Numbered from the stretch's first letter, positions 8,082 to 20,404 are shown. The stretch is DNA of 64,000 bases from Thermoleophilia bacterium (GCA_025964555.1 JAOPYQ010000019.1:1-64000); one strand, 5' to 3'. The notes: a model not told the origin generated them from the sequence alone. Translations and numbers: made by a program.

Positions 8082-11000
8082 GTGACCGACAGGTCCGACG
8101 CGCTGAACGATGGCTTCGTCCAGCTGATGTACGAGAACTGGCTCGCGAATCCCGCGAGCGTCGACGAGGAATGGCAGAAGCTGTTCCGCGAGGGTGGAGC
8201 ACCCGGGAGCGCGCAGCCGACCGCCGCCCCCGCAGCGTCGCCCGCCGCGGTGAAGGCGCCGCCCGCTGCGGCAGCGCCCGCCGCGGCCGCCGCCGCCTCG
8301 ACGCCTGCCCCGAAGGCACCGGCCGCGAAGGACGCGGACCTGCCCGAGGGTGCGACGCTCATGAAGGGTCCGGATCGCGGACTCGTGCAGAACATGAACA
8401 CGTCGCTGACGGTCCCGACCGCCACGACGTTCCGCACGATCGCGATGTCGACGATCGACGCCAAGCGACGCGAGCTCAACGCGAAGCTCGCCGAGTCCGG
8501 TCGCAAGCTGTCGTTCACGCACCTGGTGGCGTGGGCGCTCGTCGAGGGCTACCAGCAGGTGCCCGTGATGGGGCACACCTTCGAGGAGATCAACGGCAAG
8601 CCGTACCGAATCCCCCACGAGCACGTGAACTTCGGCCTCGCGGTCGACGTCGAGAAGCCCGACGGCTCGCGCGGGCTCATGGTGCCGTGCGTCAAGGCTG
8701 CCGACACGCTCGGCGCGAAGGGCTTCTGCGACGCCTACGACGCGATCGTCGAGAAGTCGCGCACCGGCAAGCTCGGGCTCGAGGACATGCTCGGTACGAC
8801 GTTCACGCTCACCAACCCCGGTGGCCTGGGCACCGTCGCCAGCGTGCCGCGGCTCATGAAGGGCCAGGCCGCGATCATCGCGACCGGCTCGATCAACTTC
8901 CCGGTCGAGTTCCAGCACCTGCCCAAGGAGCGCATCGCCGAACTCGGCGTCTCCAAGGTCATGGTCATGACCTCGACCTACGACCACCGCGTGATCCAGG
9001 GCGCGGAGTCGGGTCGCTTCCTCAACGTCGTCGACAAGCTGCTGCAGGGCGGCGACGAGTTCTACGAGCGCTTCGCCGACGCGTTCGGCATCGGTACGGG
9101 CACCTCCAAGCCCGCCCCCGCTGCCGCCGCGCCGGCCGCCGCACCCGCCTCGGTCGCCACGTCCGTGGAGACGACGGATCCGGTCGCCGCGCCCACCGAG
9201 GAGCAGATCGCCGCGAACGGGCAGGGCCCGGCGCCGATCCTGCTCGACCCGGGTGCCGCGATGGTGCCGGTGCACGGCGACCTGCTGCCCGAACCCGCGC
9301 CGTTCCCGCTGCTGCCCGCCGCCAAGATCGAGGTGTCCGAGGACCAGCTCGCGTCGGTCGCCGCCGCGATGTCGCTCGTGAAGGCGTTCAGGACCCACGG
9401 CCACCTCGCCGCGGACCTCGATCCGCTCGGCTCGCCCCCGCCCGGCGATCCCGCACTCGATCCGGAGACGGTCGGCCTGACCGACGAGGTCATGCGCACG
9501 ATCCCGGCGAAGGTGTTGCGCGTCGGCGTCGGCGGCGAGACGTTCGCGGACGTGCTCCCGTCGCTGCGCGAGAAGTACTGCGGCACCATCGCGTACGAGA
9601 TCGAGCACATCGCGGACCACGAGCAGCGCGTGTGGCTGCGCCGCATGATCGAGGCGGGCGAGCATCGCCAGCCGCTCAATCCCGAGCAGAAGATGTGGCT
9701 GCTCGATCGACTGACCGACGTCGAGGCGTTCGAGCGCTTCGTACGCCGCGCGTACCTGGCGCAGAAGCAGTTCTCCATCGAGGGCCTCGACATGATGGTC
9801 CCGATGCTCGACATCCTCGTCGAGGCGGCATCGGAATCGGGCGCGCACGAAGTCGTGCTCGGCATGGCGCATCGCGGCCGGCTCAACATCCTGTCCCACA
9901 CGCTCGGCCTGCCCTACGACCGCGTGCTGCGCTTCTTCGAGGCCGAGAGCCGCGTCGTGGAAGGCACGCTCGTACAGGGCGGCGGCACTGGCGACGTTAA
10001 GTACCACATGGGCACCAGCGCCTCGGTGGAGACGCAGGCCGGCTCGATCGACGTCACGCTCATGCCGAACCCGAGCCACCTCGAGGTCGTCAACCCGGTC
10101 GTCGAGGGTCGCACGCGTGCGAGCCAGACGCTCCAGCGCGGCAAGGAGCTGACGTTCGACGGCTCCGCTGCAGTCCCCGTGCTCATCCACGGCGATGCGG
10201 CGTTCGCGGGCCAGGGCGTCGTTGCGGAGACGCTCAACCTGCAGAACCTGGACGGCTACCAGACGGGTGGCACCATCCACCTCATCGCCAACAACCAGGT
10301 CGGCTTCACGACCAACCCCGCCGACGGTCGCTCGACGCGCTACGCGAGCGACCTGGCCAAGGGCTTCGACATGCCGATCATCCACGTGAACGCGGATGAC
10401 GCTGAAGCGTGCCTGTCGGCGATGAAGCTCGCGGTCGCGTACCGCAGCCGATTCCACGAGGACGTGCTCATCGACCTGATCGGCTACCGCCGTCACGGTC
10501 ACAACGAGACCGACGAGCCCAACTACACGCAGCCGAAGATGTACGCCATCATCAAGGAGCACACGCGCGTTCGCGAGATCTTCGCGAGCAAGCTCGTCGC
10601 CGATGGCATCGTCTCCGACGAGCAGGTCAAGGCCCGCTACGACGAGCGCTACAAGGCGCTCTCGACGCTGCACGAGGCGAACGTCCTCGCACTCGGTGAT
10701 CGTGATCCGTCCGAGCTCGACGAGCCGACGGGTGACATCCTCGACCTGGGTGCGCACACCGAGCCCACGACGGCCCTCAGCGAGGACGACATCCGTCGCC
10801 TGAGCGTGGAGCTGCTCAAGGTTCCGGACGGCTTCACGCCGAACGCGAAGCTCGCCCGCCAGCTCGAGAAGCGCTCCAAGATGCCCGACGCCACGTTCGA
10901 CTGGGGCGCTGCCGAAGCGATTGCGTACGCCTCGCTGCTCGAGCACGGCACGAACATCCGATTGACCGGGCAGGACTCCGAGCGCGGCACGTTCTCGCAT

Positions 11001-11942
11001 CGCCACATGGTGCTGCACGACGCGAACACCGGCGAGAAGTACGCACCGATCCAGCATCTCGCTGCCGCGAAGGGTGCACTCGAGGTCTACAACTCGCCGC
11101 TGTCGGAGCTCGCGTGCCTCGGCTTCGAGTACGGCTTCTCGATCGAGGCGCCAGATTCACTGGTGCTGTGGGAAGCGCAGTTCGGGGACTTCGTCAACGG
11201 CGCGCAGATCGTCAGCGACCAGTTCATCACGAGCGGCATGGTCAAGTGGGGCCTCACGAGCCGACTGACGCTGCTGCTGCCGCACGGCTACGAGGGCAAC
11301 GGTCCGGAGCACTCCAACGCTCGCCTCATGCGCTGGCTCGCCAGCTCGGCGGAAGGCAACCTGCGCGTGGCGATGCCGTCGACGGCGGCGCAGCTGTTCC
11401 ACCTGCTGCGACGCCAGGCGCTCCACGAGCGACGACGTCCGCTCATCGTCATGACGCCGAAGGGCCTGCTCAAGGCGCCGTGGGCGATGAGCCCGCTCTC
11501 GGACTTCACCGAGGGCAGCCGCTTCGAGTGGGTCATCGACGATCCGGCGATCACCTCGCAGGAGCAGCGCGACGCGGTGACGCGTCTCGTGATCAGCTCG
11601 GGCAAGGTGCACCACGACATGGCGCAGCACGAGGATCGCGCGCAGGCGACGCAGACCGCGCTGGTCCGCCTCGAGCTCCTGTATCCGTTCCCGCGCAAGC
11701 AGGTCGCGGAGCTGTTCGCCTCGTACCCGAACCTCAAGGAGGTCGTGTGGGCACAGGAGGAGCCGATGAACTTCGGCGCCTTCCCCCACATGCACCTGCG
11801 CATCCCGGCGCTGCTGCCGGACGGGGTCGAGTGGTCGTTCGTCGGTCGCCCGAAGCGGTCGAGCGCGAGCGAGGGCTACACGAGCGTGCACAACCTCGAG
11901 CAGCGGCGCATCGTGCGCCAGGCGCTCGGGCTGCCTGCCTGA
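8082..11942 (+). CDS. kgd: Multifunctional 2-oxoglutarate decarboxylase/dehydrogenase E1-E2 fusion
   Basis: 1286 aa, GTG start. Domain order as in mycobacterial Kgd and corynebacterial OdhA: N-terminal helix (DGFVQLMYENWLANP, residues 9-23), Ala/Pro linker, E2-type succinyltransferase domain about 95-335 with the active-site loop YDHRVIQGAESG, second Ala/Pro linker, then the ThDP-dependent E1 domain from about 415. E1 motifs include MAHRGRLN, HGDAAFAGQG, NNQVGFTTNP and YRRHGHNETDEP. No lipoyl domain is present, as expected for this family. It decarboxylates 2-oxoglutarate in the TCA cycle, and in actinobacteria works with E2p/E3 subunits encoded elsewhere. Regulation by a FHA-domain protein (GarA/OdhI type) is typical, but no such gene is in the window. 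Confidence 0.95.
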   Translation: MTDRSDALNDGFVQLMYENWLANPASVDEEWQKLFREGGAPGSAQPTAAPAASPAAVKAPPAAAAPAAAAAASTPAPKAPAAKDADLPEGATLMKGPDRGLVQNMNTSLTVPTATTFRTIAMSTIDAKRRELNAKLAESGRKLSFTHLVAWALVEGYQQVPVMGHTFEEINGKPYRIPHEHVNFGLAVDVEKPDGSRGLMVPCVKAADTLGAKGFCDAYDAIVEKSRTGKLGLEDMLGTTFTLTNPGGLGTVASVPRLMKGQAAIIATGSINFPVEFQHLPKERIAELGVSKVMVMTSTYDHRVIQGAESGRFLNVVDKLLQGGDEFYERFADAFGIGTGTSKPAPAAAAPAAAPASVATSVETTDPVAAPTEEQIAANGQGPAPILLDPGAAMVPVHGDLLPEPAPFPLLPAAKIEVSEDQLASVAAAMSLVKAFRTHGHLAADLDPLGSPPPGDPALDPETVGLTDEVMRTIPAKVLRVGVGGETFADVLPSLREKYCGTIAYEIEHIADHEQRVWLRRMIEAGEHRQPLNPEQKMWLLDRLTDVEAFERFVRRAYLAQKQFSIEGLDMMVPMLDILVEAASESGAHEVVLGMAHRGRLNILSHTLGLPYDRVLRFFEAESRVVEGTLVQGGGTGDVKYHMGTSASVETQAGSIDVTLMPNPSHLEVVNPVVEGRTRASQTLQRGKELTFDGSAAVPVLIHGDAAFAGQGVVAETLNLQNLDGYQTGGTIHLIANNQVGFTTNPADGRSTRYASDLAKGFDMPIIHVNADDAEACLSAMKLAVAYRSRFHEDVLIDLIGYRRHGHNETDEPNYTQPKMYAIIKEHTRVREIFASKLVADGIVSDEQVKARYDERYKALSTLHEANVLALGDRDPSELDEPTGDILDLGAHTEPTTALSEDDIRRLSVELLKVPDGFTPNAKLARQLEKRSKMPDATFDWGAAEAIAYASLLEHGTNIRLTGQDSERGTFSHRHMVLHDANTGEKYAPIQHLAAAKGALEVYNSPLSELACLGFEYGFSIEAPDSLVLWEAQFGDFVNGAQIVSDQFITSGMVKWGLTSRLTLLLPHGYEGNGPEHSNARLMRWLASSAEGNLRVAMPSTAAQLFHLLRRQALHERRRPLIVMTPKGLLKAPWAMSPLSDFTEGSRFEWVIDDPAITSQEQRDAVTRLVISSGKVHHDMAQHEDRAQATQTALVRLELLYPFPRKQVAELFASYPNLKEVVWAQEEPMNFGAFPHMHLRIPALLPDGVEWSFVGRPKRSSASEGYTSVHNLEQRRIVRQALGLPA

Positions 11943-11954
11943 TCGAGTCCGGAG

Positions 11955-12377
11955 CTACTGGAGGATCTTGCGCAGCGCCTCTGCGGCGTCGCGCGCGTCG
12001 TCGAGTGCGCCGCCGAGGTCGATGCCGACGAAGCGGCCGTCTGGCGAATCCTTGTTCTGGATCTGCCAGGAGGAATCCTCGAGGCTCGCATCCGCCTGCT
12101 TGGTGAGCGAGCGCACGTGCTCGTTCATCGACGTGTCCTCGAAGACCGGTCGAAGCCGCGCCTGCGCGTCCTTGTTGACGCGGAACGCGGCGATGCGCGC
12201 GTCCTTGGTGGCGGCGTTGGCGACCGCGTCGAGGTCGCCGGTGCCGTGCTGCGCCACGAAGCCCTCGAGTCGCGTGACGTAGTCGTCGACGTGGCCCAGC
12301 GCCACCTGGATGCCATCGAGCGCGAGCGTGCCGATCGCAAACGGATTCACGTGCGCAGCTACAGTGGTGGCGTCCAT
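11955..12377 (-). CDS. Paralogue 1 of the DARIAAF/SPDGRF domain family (short form)
   Basis: 140 aa, ATG at 12377 with a strong gggggagggg ribosome site. It consists almost only of the C-terminal domain shared with the next two genes: TKDARIAAF, ADASLEDSSWQ, SPDGRFVGIDLGGA and AAEALRKIL. All-helical prediction apart from the SPDGRF loop. No signal peptide and no cysteine. It is the most diverged of the three paralogues. I do not recognise the family. Convergent with kgd, 12 bp apart. Confidence 0.8.
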   Translation of the reverse strand: MDATTVAAHVNPFAIGTLALDGIQVALGHVDDYVTRLEGFVAQHGTGDLDAVANAATKDARIAAFRVNKDAQARLRPVFEDTSMNEHVRSLTKQADASLEDSSWQIQNKDSPDGRFVGIDLGGALDDARDAAEALRKILQ

Positions 12378-12481
12378 CGTCCCCTCCCCCGGGTGCGCCG
12401 CATCTCGCAGCGCCGTCACCGGTCTATCGAGGGACGATCGTCGAACGATTCAGGAGGTGGCGCCGTGGCGCGTGGCCTGGA

Positions 12482-13465
12482 TCAGAACGGGCGGGTCTTG
12501 GCGAGCACTGCCGGCGTCTGGCAGTAGTCGATGTCACCGGGCTGGCCCACCGGGTCCTGCAGACGCGTCGTGCCCGAGGCGATGGCGGAGCGCACCGGAG
12601 CCGGCTCGTCGCCTTGGAGCGGGTCGACCTGCACGCCGCTCGGGTTCACGAGCTTCACGAGCGCGTCGGCGGCGGCCTGCGAGTCGCGCAGCGCGCCGGG
12701 GATGTCCACGCCGTTGAAGCGACCGTCGGGGCTCGGCTTCTTGGCGAGCTGCCAGTTGGCGTCTTCCAGGTGCGCATCGGCACCGCGAAGTGCGCTGGTG
12801 AGGCCCGCCTCGCCGGTCGAGAAGTGTCCTTCGAGGACCTTCTGCGCTTCCATGTTGAGGTTGAAGGCCGCGATGCGCGCGTCCTTGGTCGACGCGTCCC
12901 CCTTGTCGGACGTGGGGACGGTGCGGATCTTGGCGATCGACTGCTGCACCAGCGCGAACGCCTTGTTCACGTCGAGCGCGACGTGCGGGTCGAGCGCGGG
13001 CTTCACCGGGCCGGCGGGCGGGGTCGGGCCGCTCGGCGGGGTCGCCGGCTTGTCCGGCGCTGCCGGCGGGACGAGCAGGGTCGCTGCCGCGGTCGCGTCA
13101 GCGATCGCGGTGTCGAGGAACGTCGACCATCCTTCGGAGAGCGTCGCGCGCTGGCGAGCCATGACGCTCAGGCTGCCGGCTGCCTCCGAGAGCTTGAGCA
13201 CGTCCGCGCCGAGCTTGGCGCCGAGCTCCGCGCTGTCCTTCGGGGCGAGGGCGAGGAACCCGTCGCGAGCGAGCTGGAACTCGCCGGCGATCGTCGCCAG
13301 GTGCGGGCCCCAGCCGGCGCCGACCGTCGAGCGGTCGGTGACCATCGTCGTGATCGTCGCGTCGGATGCGGTGAGCTTCGTCGCGATGTCGGTGAACTGC
13401 TTCGCGATCGATGCGAGGTCAGGCGCGGCGGGCGGGGTGGCGGGGGGCGTGGTGGTGACAATCAT
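12482..13465 (-). CDS. Paralogue 2 of the DARIAAF/SPDGRF domain family (two-domain form)
   Basis: 327 aa; ATG at 13465 with GAGGA upstream. The N-terminal domain (about 12-125) is helical and contains TVGAGWGPHLATIAGEF and ATLSEGWSTFLD. A Pro/Gly linker (about 130-155) precedes the C-terminal domain with TKDARIAAFNLNMEAQ, AHLEDANWQLAKK and SPDGRFNGVDIPGALRD. A unique 40-residue tail ends in a PGDIDYCQTP stretch. No signal peptide. The order N-domain, Pro-rich hinge, C-domain matches paralogue 3. Unknown function. The DNA over SPDGRFNGVDIPGA is identical to paralogue 3 for 71 bp. Confidence 0.8.
   Translation of the reverse strand: MIVTTTPPATPPAAPDLASIAKQFTDIATKLTASDATITTMVTDRSTVGAGWGPHLATIAGEFQLARDGFLALAPKDSAELGAKLGADVLKLSEAAGSLSVMARQRATLSEGWSTFLDTAIADATAAATLLVPPAAPDKPATPPSGPTPPAGPVKPALDPHVALDVNKAFALVQQSIAKIRTVPTSDKGDASTKDARIAAFNLNMEAQKVLEGHFSTGEAGLTSALRGADAHLEDANWQLAKKPSPDGRFNGVDIPGALRDSQAAADALVKLVNPSGVQVDPLQGDEPAPVRSAIASGTTRLQDPVGQPGDIDYCQTPAVLAKTRPF
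12693..12763. repeat. 71-bp block identical to 13585-13655
   Basis: The stretch encoding NWQLAKKPSPDGRFNGVDIPGA is base-for-base identical in paralogues 2 and 3, including third codon positions, while flanking sequence has diverged. Confidence 0.9.
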
Positions 13466-13514
13466 GGAAGGTCCTCGGTTCGGTGGGGAGCGGCGTTGGC
13501 GCGGGGCGGGTGGG

Positions 13515-14339
13515 TCAGGCGCCGCTGGAGAGTGCGGAGACGAGCTTCTCGAGAGTCACGGCCGCGGCATCGGTGTCGCGCTGGGCGCCGGGGATGTCCA
13601 CGCCGTTGAAGCGACCGTCGGGGCTCGGCTTCTTGGCGAGCTGCCAGTTGGCGTCCTCGAGCGATGCGTCAGCCGAGCGCAGCTGGCTGGTGACGAACTC
13701 GTCGCCCGCGTTGAAGTAGGGCTCGATGAGCTTCTGCGCGTCCATGTTCAGGTTGTAGGCCGCGATGCGCGCGTCCTTCGTGCCTGCCGTGCCGGTGTCT
13801 TCGGTGGGCAGCTGTCGGATCGTCTCGAGCGAGCGGCGCACGAGCTTCGCGGCCTGGGCGGCGTCGCGGATGACCTCGCCCGAACCACCGTTGCTGGGCG
13901 GCGTGACCGGCGGAGCCGGCGGGGTGACGGGCGGGGCGGGCGGCGTCGGATTGGAGCCGTAGAGGCGGTTGACGGCTTCCTGCACGACCGAGATGGTCGA
14001 GTCGAGCGCGTCGTCCCAGCCGCGGCCGAGTGACGTGCCGCGATCCTGGGCGCTCGCGATGCGGCCGCCGTTCTGCGTGAAGTCGATGAGCTCGGTGCCC
14101 AGTCGCGCGGCAAGCTCGCCGTCCTGCGGGTTGAGGGCAACGTAGGCGTCGCGACCCGCGAGGAGCGTGTGCGACGTGCGGTCGAACCACTCGCCCCAGC
14201 CGCTGCCGACCGTGTTGCCGGTGCGCACCATCGATTCGAGCTGCGCGTCGTGGCGCGACAGGTCGATCGCCAGGTCGTTGAGGAGGCGCTGCGTGCCGAC
14301 GCGGTCGTAGTTCGCGGCGGGAACGGACGTGAGCTGCAT
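13515..14339 (-). CDS. Paralogue 3 of the DARIAAF/SPDGRF domain family (two-domain form)
   Basis: 274 aa; ATG at 14339 preceded by GGAGCACCACCC. The N-domain (about 1-120) has NTVGSGWGEWFDRTSHTLLAGRD and TSLGRGWDDALDSTI, aligning with paralogue 2. The linker is a duplicated TPPAPPV motif. The C-domain has TKDARIAAYNLNMDAQ, ASLEDANWQLAKK and SPDGRFNGVDIPGAQRD. No signal peptide and no recognised family. The three genes lie in the same orientation with 104 bp and 49 bp gaps, probably one transcription unit with separate ribosome sites. Confidence 0.8.
   Translation of the reverse strand: MQLTSVPAANYDRVGTQRLLNDLAIDLSRHDAQLESMVRTGNTVGSGWGEWFDRTSHTLLAGRDAYVALNPQDGELAARLGTELIDFTQNGGRIASAQDRGTSLGRGWDDALDSTISVVQEAVNRLYGSNPTPPAPPVTPPAPPVTPPSNGGSGEVIRDAAQAAKLVRRSLETIRQLPTEDTGTAGTKDARIAAYNLNMDAQKLIEPYFNAGDEFVTSQLRSADASLEDANWQLAKKPSPDGRFNGVDIPGAQRDTDAAAVTLEKLVSALSSGA
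13585..13655. repeat. 71-bp block identical to 12693-12763
   Basis: Second copy of the identical block, within paralogue 3. It suggests recent gene conversion or duplication. Confidence 0.9.
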
Positions 14340-14599
14340 GGGTGGTGCTCCGTGGGTCGTGGTCAGGGCGCACTGCGGCGGAGCGCGTGCGCGACCATCG
14401 GGACTCTGTTGGAGGACCGAACCGACGGGAACGTCGCGAGCGGTGGTCCGGCCCGCCCCGGCCGCCGGCGTGGCCCGCTTGCCGGATCTGATTGGTTCGC
14501 CGGTCACACTGGTCAGGACCCGAACGGATTGCTAGCTTCCACCGGTCCGATGCGCGCTGGGGGGACCTGGGCTGCGCCACCAACCAGACGGGATCCTCA

Positions 14600-15523
14600 A
14601 TGTTCACTCGACTTCTCCGCGCCGCTTCGTCGCCGCGCAACATCGCAGCGGCCGGTGTGCTGGTGCTCGCCGCATCCGGCATCGCCTACGCCGCCATCGG
14701 CTCTGGCCAGATCACGAACAACTCGCTGACTGGCCTGGACATCAAGAACAACTCGATCGGTACAGCCGACGTCCAGAACAACTCCCTCACCGAGGGCGAC
14801 ATCAAGAACGGCTCGCTTCGTGGCCGCGACCTGAAGGCCAACACCATCACCGGCGACCAGATCGACGAATCGACTCTGAGCAAGGTCCCGAGCGTGGCCA
14901 AGGCCGACACCGCCACGACGGCGACCTCGGCAACGACTGCGGCGACCGCAACGACCGCGACCACGGCAACGTCCGCGACCACGGCAACGTCCGCGACCAA
15001 CGCCACCCTCGCCGACAAGGCGAAGGGCTTCACGCGCGTCGCGCCCAACTTCGTCGCCGCGTTCGATGCAGTCGACGTGGCGACAGGTCGCGCGAATGCG
15101 CCGCTGACGACGCTGCTCGAAGCCGGAACGCTCAAGGTGCAGGCGAAGTGCTTCCGCGACACGGCAGCCGACATCGTCTACGGAGAGGTCTACGTCGGCA
15201 CCACTTTGGATCAGGCCCTGTTTAGCAGTGGAGGCGCGACCCTTGCCGGTGGCGGCACGGTGAATGACACCACCTACCTGTACGGTGTCTCGTCGCTGAT
15301 CAACCGACGCGCCCTCGTCGGCTCCTCCGGGGTCAACGCGGCGAACCTCGAGAACGCGCTCTTCAACGAATTCAACGCGCTCGGCGTGGACGGCAGTTGG
15401 ATCGAGGGCGAGCTCAGCATCGCCACGCGCAACGGCACGCCTGCAGGGTCTGCCACCACGTTCCACGGCACAGCGCGCTCATGCGCTTTCTTCGGCGGCA
15501 TCGCCCACTCCGGCGCGGCCTGA
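14600..15523 (+). CDS. Exported protein with NNSL/DIKN repeat region
   Basis: 307 aa; ATG at 14600. The signal-peptide-like N-terminus ends in GIAYAA. Residues about 35-95 are short repeats (NNSLTGLDIKNNSIGTADVQ ...), a beta-solenoid-like pattern common in exported actinobacterial proteins. A low-complexity Thr/Ala tract (about 100-133) follows, then a beta-rich C-terminal domain of about 165 residues with two cysteines (AKCFRD, RSCAFFG). The Thr/Ala tract is encoded by repeated gcgaccacggcaacgtcc units. Probably secreted or spore/envelope-associated; no enzymatic motif. A strong hairpin terminator follows. Confidence 0.75.
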   Translation: MFTRLLRAASSPRNIAAAGVLVLAASGIAYAAIGSGQITNNSLTGLDIKNNSIGTADVQNNSLTEGDIKNGSLRGRDLKANTITGDQIDESTLSKVPSVAKADTATTATSATTAATATTATTATSATTATSATNATLADKAKGFTRVAPNFVAAFDAVDVATGRANAPLTTLLEAGTLKVQAKCFRDTAADIVYGEVYVGTTLDQALFSSGGATLAGGGTVNDTTYLYGVSSLINRRALVGSSGVNAANLENALFNEFNALGVDGSWIEGELSIATRNGTPAGSATTFHGTARSCAFFGGIAHSGAA

Positions 15524-15540
15524 CACACCAGTTCGACCAA

Positions 15541-15572
15541 GGGGCCCGTCGCGCACGTCGCGGCGGGCCCCT
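15541..15572 (+). terminator. Rho-independent-type hairpin
   Basis: ggggcccgtcgcg / cgcggcgggcccc gives a 13-bp stem with one wobble pair and a 6-nt loop, 17 bp after the stop of the exported repeat protein. No T tract follows. Confidence 0.65.
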
Positions 15573-15590
15573 CGTCGTGCTCGACGGCTC

Positions 15591-15692
15591 GAGCGTGCTC
15601 AGCGTTGCGTTGTTGGAGCGCTGAGCACGCTCGGCGCTCGGTGGTCCAGCGAGCGTGCGGAGCGTTGCATCAATCGAACGCTCAGCACGCTC
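15591..15692. repeat. Tandem pair of REP-like palindromes in the 15524-15850 gap
   Basis: Unit 1 has 14-bp perfect arms gagcgtgctcagcg / cgctgagcacgctc (15591-15604 and 15619-15632). Unit 2 has 16-bp arms with one mismatch (15651-15666 and 15677-15692). The two share sequence, so they are repeated copies rather than two unrelated hairpins. The remainder of this 327-bp gap (15693-15850) holds GC-rich leader sequence for acnA with no feature that I can identify. Confidence 0.8.
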
Positions 15693-15850
15693 GGTGCTCG
15701 ATCGCGCGCCCCGCGCCCTCCGCGCCCCCACGCCCGCCGGGCAACCCCGATTCGGGACCCCGCACCACACCTAGCGGAAACCCGCGCCCACGCGCGCTCG
15801 CGAGGCGGCTAGGATGGTTGCCGACTTCACACGCGCGCGAAAGGCACCAC

Positions 15851-18598
<2,748 letters not shown>

Positions 18599-18604
18599 TC
18601 ATGC

Positions 18605-18627
18605 GCCGCGACCGAAGCGGTCGCGGC
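18605..18627. terminator. Bidirectional hairpin terminator between acnA and the Rieske gene
   Basis: Perfect 10-bp stem gccgcgaccg / cggtcgcggc with a 3-nt loop, placed between two convergent stops 44 bp apart. Confidence 0.7.
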
Positions 18628-18642
18628 TGACATCCGGTTCGA

Positions 18643-20211
18643 TCACTCGACCTGTCCGGCTCTGGGCAGGTCGAGTTCGTTCACGTCGATCCGTTCGAGC
18701 GGCTTGATCGCCGGTCCCTGCAGCACCTCGCCGTCGAGCGCGAAGCGCGACCCGTGACACGGACACTGCCAGCACTCCGCCTCCGGTTCGTGTCGAACGA
18801 TGCAGCCCTGGTGCGTGCACGTCGCGTCGACCGCGCGCAGGTCGCCGCCGCTGGCACGAGCGATCGCGACCATCCTGCCGTCGACGCGTGCTACCAGGCC
18901 GGTGCCGGGCACGAGCGCCGCGACGTCCTCCACGTCATCGGCGGAGATGCGATCGCCGACGAAGTCCTTGACCGTGATCGCCCCCTCCTTGAGCGTGGAC
19001 GGCTTCACATACGGACCCAGTCTGGTGGCGCGCTGTGCGTCGTGCCAGCGCGCATGACCGCGCATGATCAAACCGCTGATCGCAAGTGACGCGCTGACGC
19101 CCGCGGCGAGCCCCCATCCGGCGAAGCCCGTCGCGACATGCACTGTGTCGTATCCGCGGATCGGTCCCAGGAACGGATGTCCGTCCGCTGGAAACACATC
19201 GTGGGCGAGCCACGCGCGGCGCAGCTCACCGGCACCCGTCAGCGTGCGAGCCTGCTCCTCGAGCTGCTCGACGTGTGTGCCGTCCTCGTCCTTCGTCAGC
19301 TCGTGCCCGTTGCCTGCCGCGATGATGAGCGACGAGCCGTCGACGTCGACCGCAGGTCGGACCGACAGCGCGCCGCTGTCGACGCCCGTGTACATGTCAG
19401 GCGCGAACCCGAGCGCGTCCTCGTGTGCGAGCGCGACCACGTGGCTGCGCTTGTAGCTCGATCCCGCGAACACCATCGAACGGTCGAGAATCGGCAGCTG
19501 CGTCGCGACGATCAGCTGCCGCGCGGTCACCGTCGCGCCGCCGTCGGTCGTGAGCGTGTGCACGTCCCCGCCGAGGTCGACGTCCACCACGCGCGTGCCT
19601 TCGTGCACGTGCGCACCGACAGCGGCCGCTCGGTCCGCGAACGCGTCGAGCAGCACGACCGGGTCGAGGTTGAGCTGCTCGGGCACGCCCAGCGCGCGAT
19701 CCCCGAACGGAACCTCCCCCGGGTCGGCCCATCGCGTCTCGATGTGCAGCGCGTCGGCTGCGACCTTCTCGGCCTCGAGCGTGGCGAATCCGTCCTCGGT
19801 GGATGCATACGCCCAGTGCCACACGTGAGCTGCTGCGTCCTCGACGCCGAGTTCATCGGCCCACTTGCGCATCACGTCGAGCGCTGCTCGCTCGCCGTCC
19901 ACGATCTCCTTCGCGGAATCGAAGCCCACGTCGTCGATGAGCTTCGCGAAATTCATGCCGTGGAACATCGAGGCCTTGGCCGTCGACAGCCCCGTGTTGC
20001 CCCCGCCGATCGTTCGCGCCTCGAGCAGGGCCACGCTGCGTCCCTCTGCAGCCAGCAGCATCGCCGCGCTGACGCCGACGATGCCGCCTCCGACGATCGC
20101 GACGTCGACGTCGAGTGCGCCACTCAGCGGCTCACGCGGCTGTCGGTCACGACGCGCGATCCACAACGACGCCCCGACCTGCTGGGCACGACCCGCTCGG
20201 CGATCGCCCAT
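18643..20211 (-). CDS. FAD-dependent oxidoreductase with C-terminal Rieske domain
   Basis: 522 aa. The N-terminal DAO-type FAD domain has [20 protein letters not shown] near residue 35. The C-terminal Rieske [2Fe-2S] domain has ligands C465-T-H467 and C483-P-C-H486. The architecture matches Rieske-fused glycine/D-amino-acid-oxidase-like proteins, whose substrates are mostly unknown. ATG at 20211; it starts one base after the stop of the 63-aa gene (TGAcATG), so translation is probably coupled. Cytoplasmic, no signal peptide. The electron partner is not apparent. Confidence 0.88.
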   Translation of the reverse strand: MGDRRAGRAQQVGASLWIARRDRQPREPLSGALDVDVAIVGGGIVGVSAAMLLAAEGRSVALLEARTIGGGNTGLSTAKASMFHGMNFAKLIDDVGFDSAKEIVDGERAALDVMRKWADELGVEDAAAHVWHWAYASTEDGFATLEAEKVAADALHIETRWADPGEVPFGDRALGVPEQLNLDPVVLLDAFADRAAAVGAHVHEGTRVVDVDLGGDVHTLTTDGGATVTARQLIVATQLPILDRSMVFAGSSYKRSHVVALAHEDALGFAPDMYTGVDSGALSVRPAVDVDGSSLIIAAGNGHELTKDEDGTHVEQLEEQARTLTGAGELRRAWLAHDVFPADGHPFLGPIRGYDTVHVATGFAGWGLAAGVSASLAISGLIMRGHARWHDAQRATRLGPYVKPSTLKEGAITVKDFVGDRISADDVEDVAALVPGTGLVARVDGRMVAIARASGGDLRAVDATCTHQGCIVRHEPEAECWQCPCHGSRFALDGEVLQGPAIKPLERIDVNELDLPRAGQVE

Positions 20212-20212
20212 G

Positions 20213-20404
20213 TCAGTTCCAGACGATCCGAGGCTGCTGGGGGCGAGCGCGTCGGAAGACCATGTCGACGGTCTGCCCGTCACCCTGTTCCTGGGCCTCG
20301 AAGATCCACCCCTCCGCGACCGCGCGAAGGAGTGCATCACGCTGCTCCTCCTCGTCGAGTGGGACGCGAATGATCCGATGTCGCCAGTCCACGGTCACGT
20401 GCAC
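20213..20404 (-). CDS. Small conserved-looking protein upstream of the FAD/Rieske oxidoreductase
   Basis: 63 aa, beginning [21 protein letters not shown] mixed alpha/beta composition with many charged residues suggests a small soluble protein. The only functional clue is tight coupling to the Rieske oxidoreductase gene (one base between stop and start). Family unknown to me. Confidence 0.6.
   Translation of the reverse strand: MHVTVDWRHRIIRVPLDEEEQRDALLRAVAEGWIFEAQEQGDGQTVDMVFRRARPQQPRIVWN

Noticed and set aside
7968-11057. Long antisense ORF (about 1029 codons) opposite kgd
   Set aside because: Mirrors a well-supported enzyme; codon bias and protein composition are not credible.
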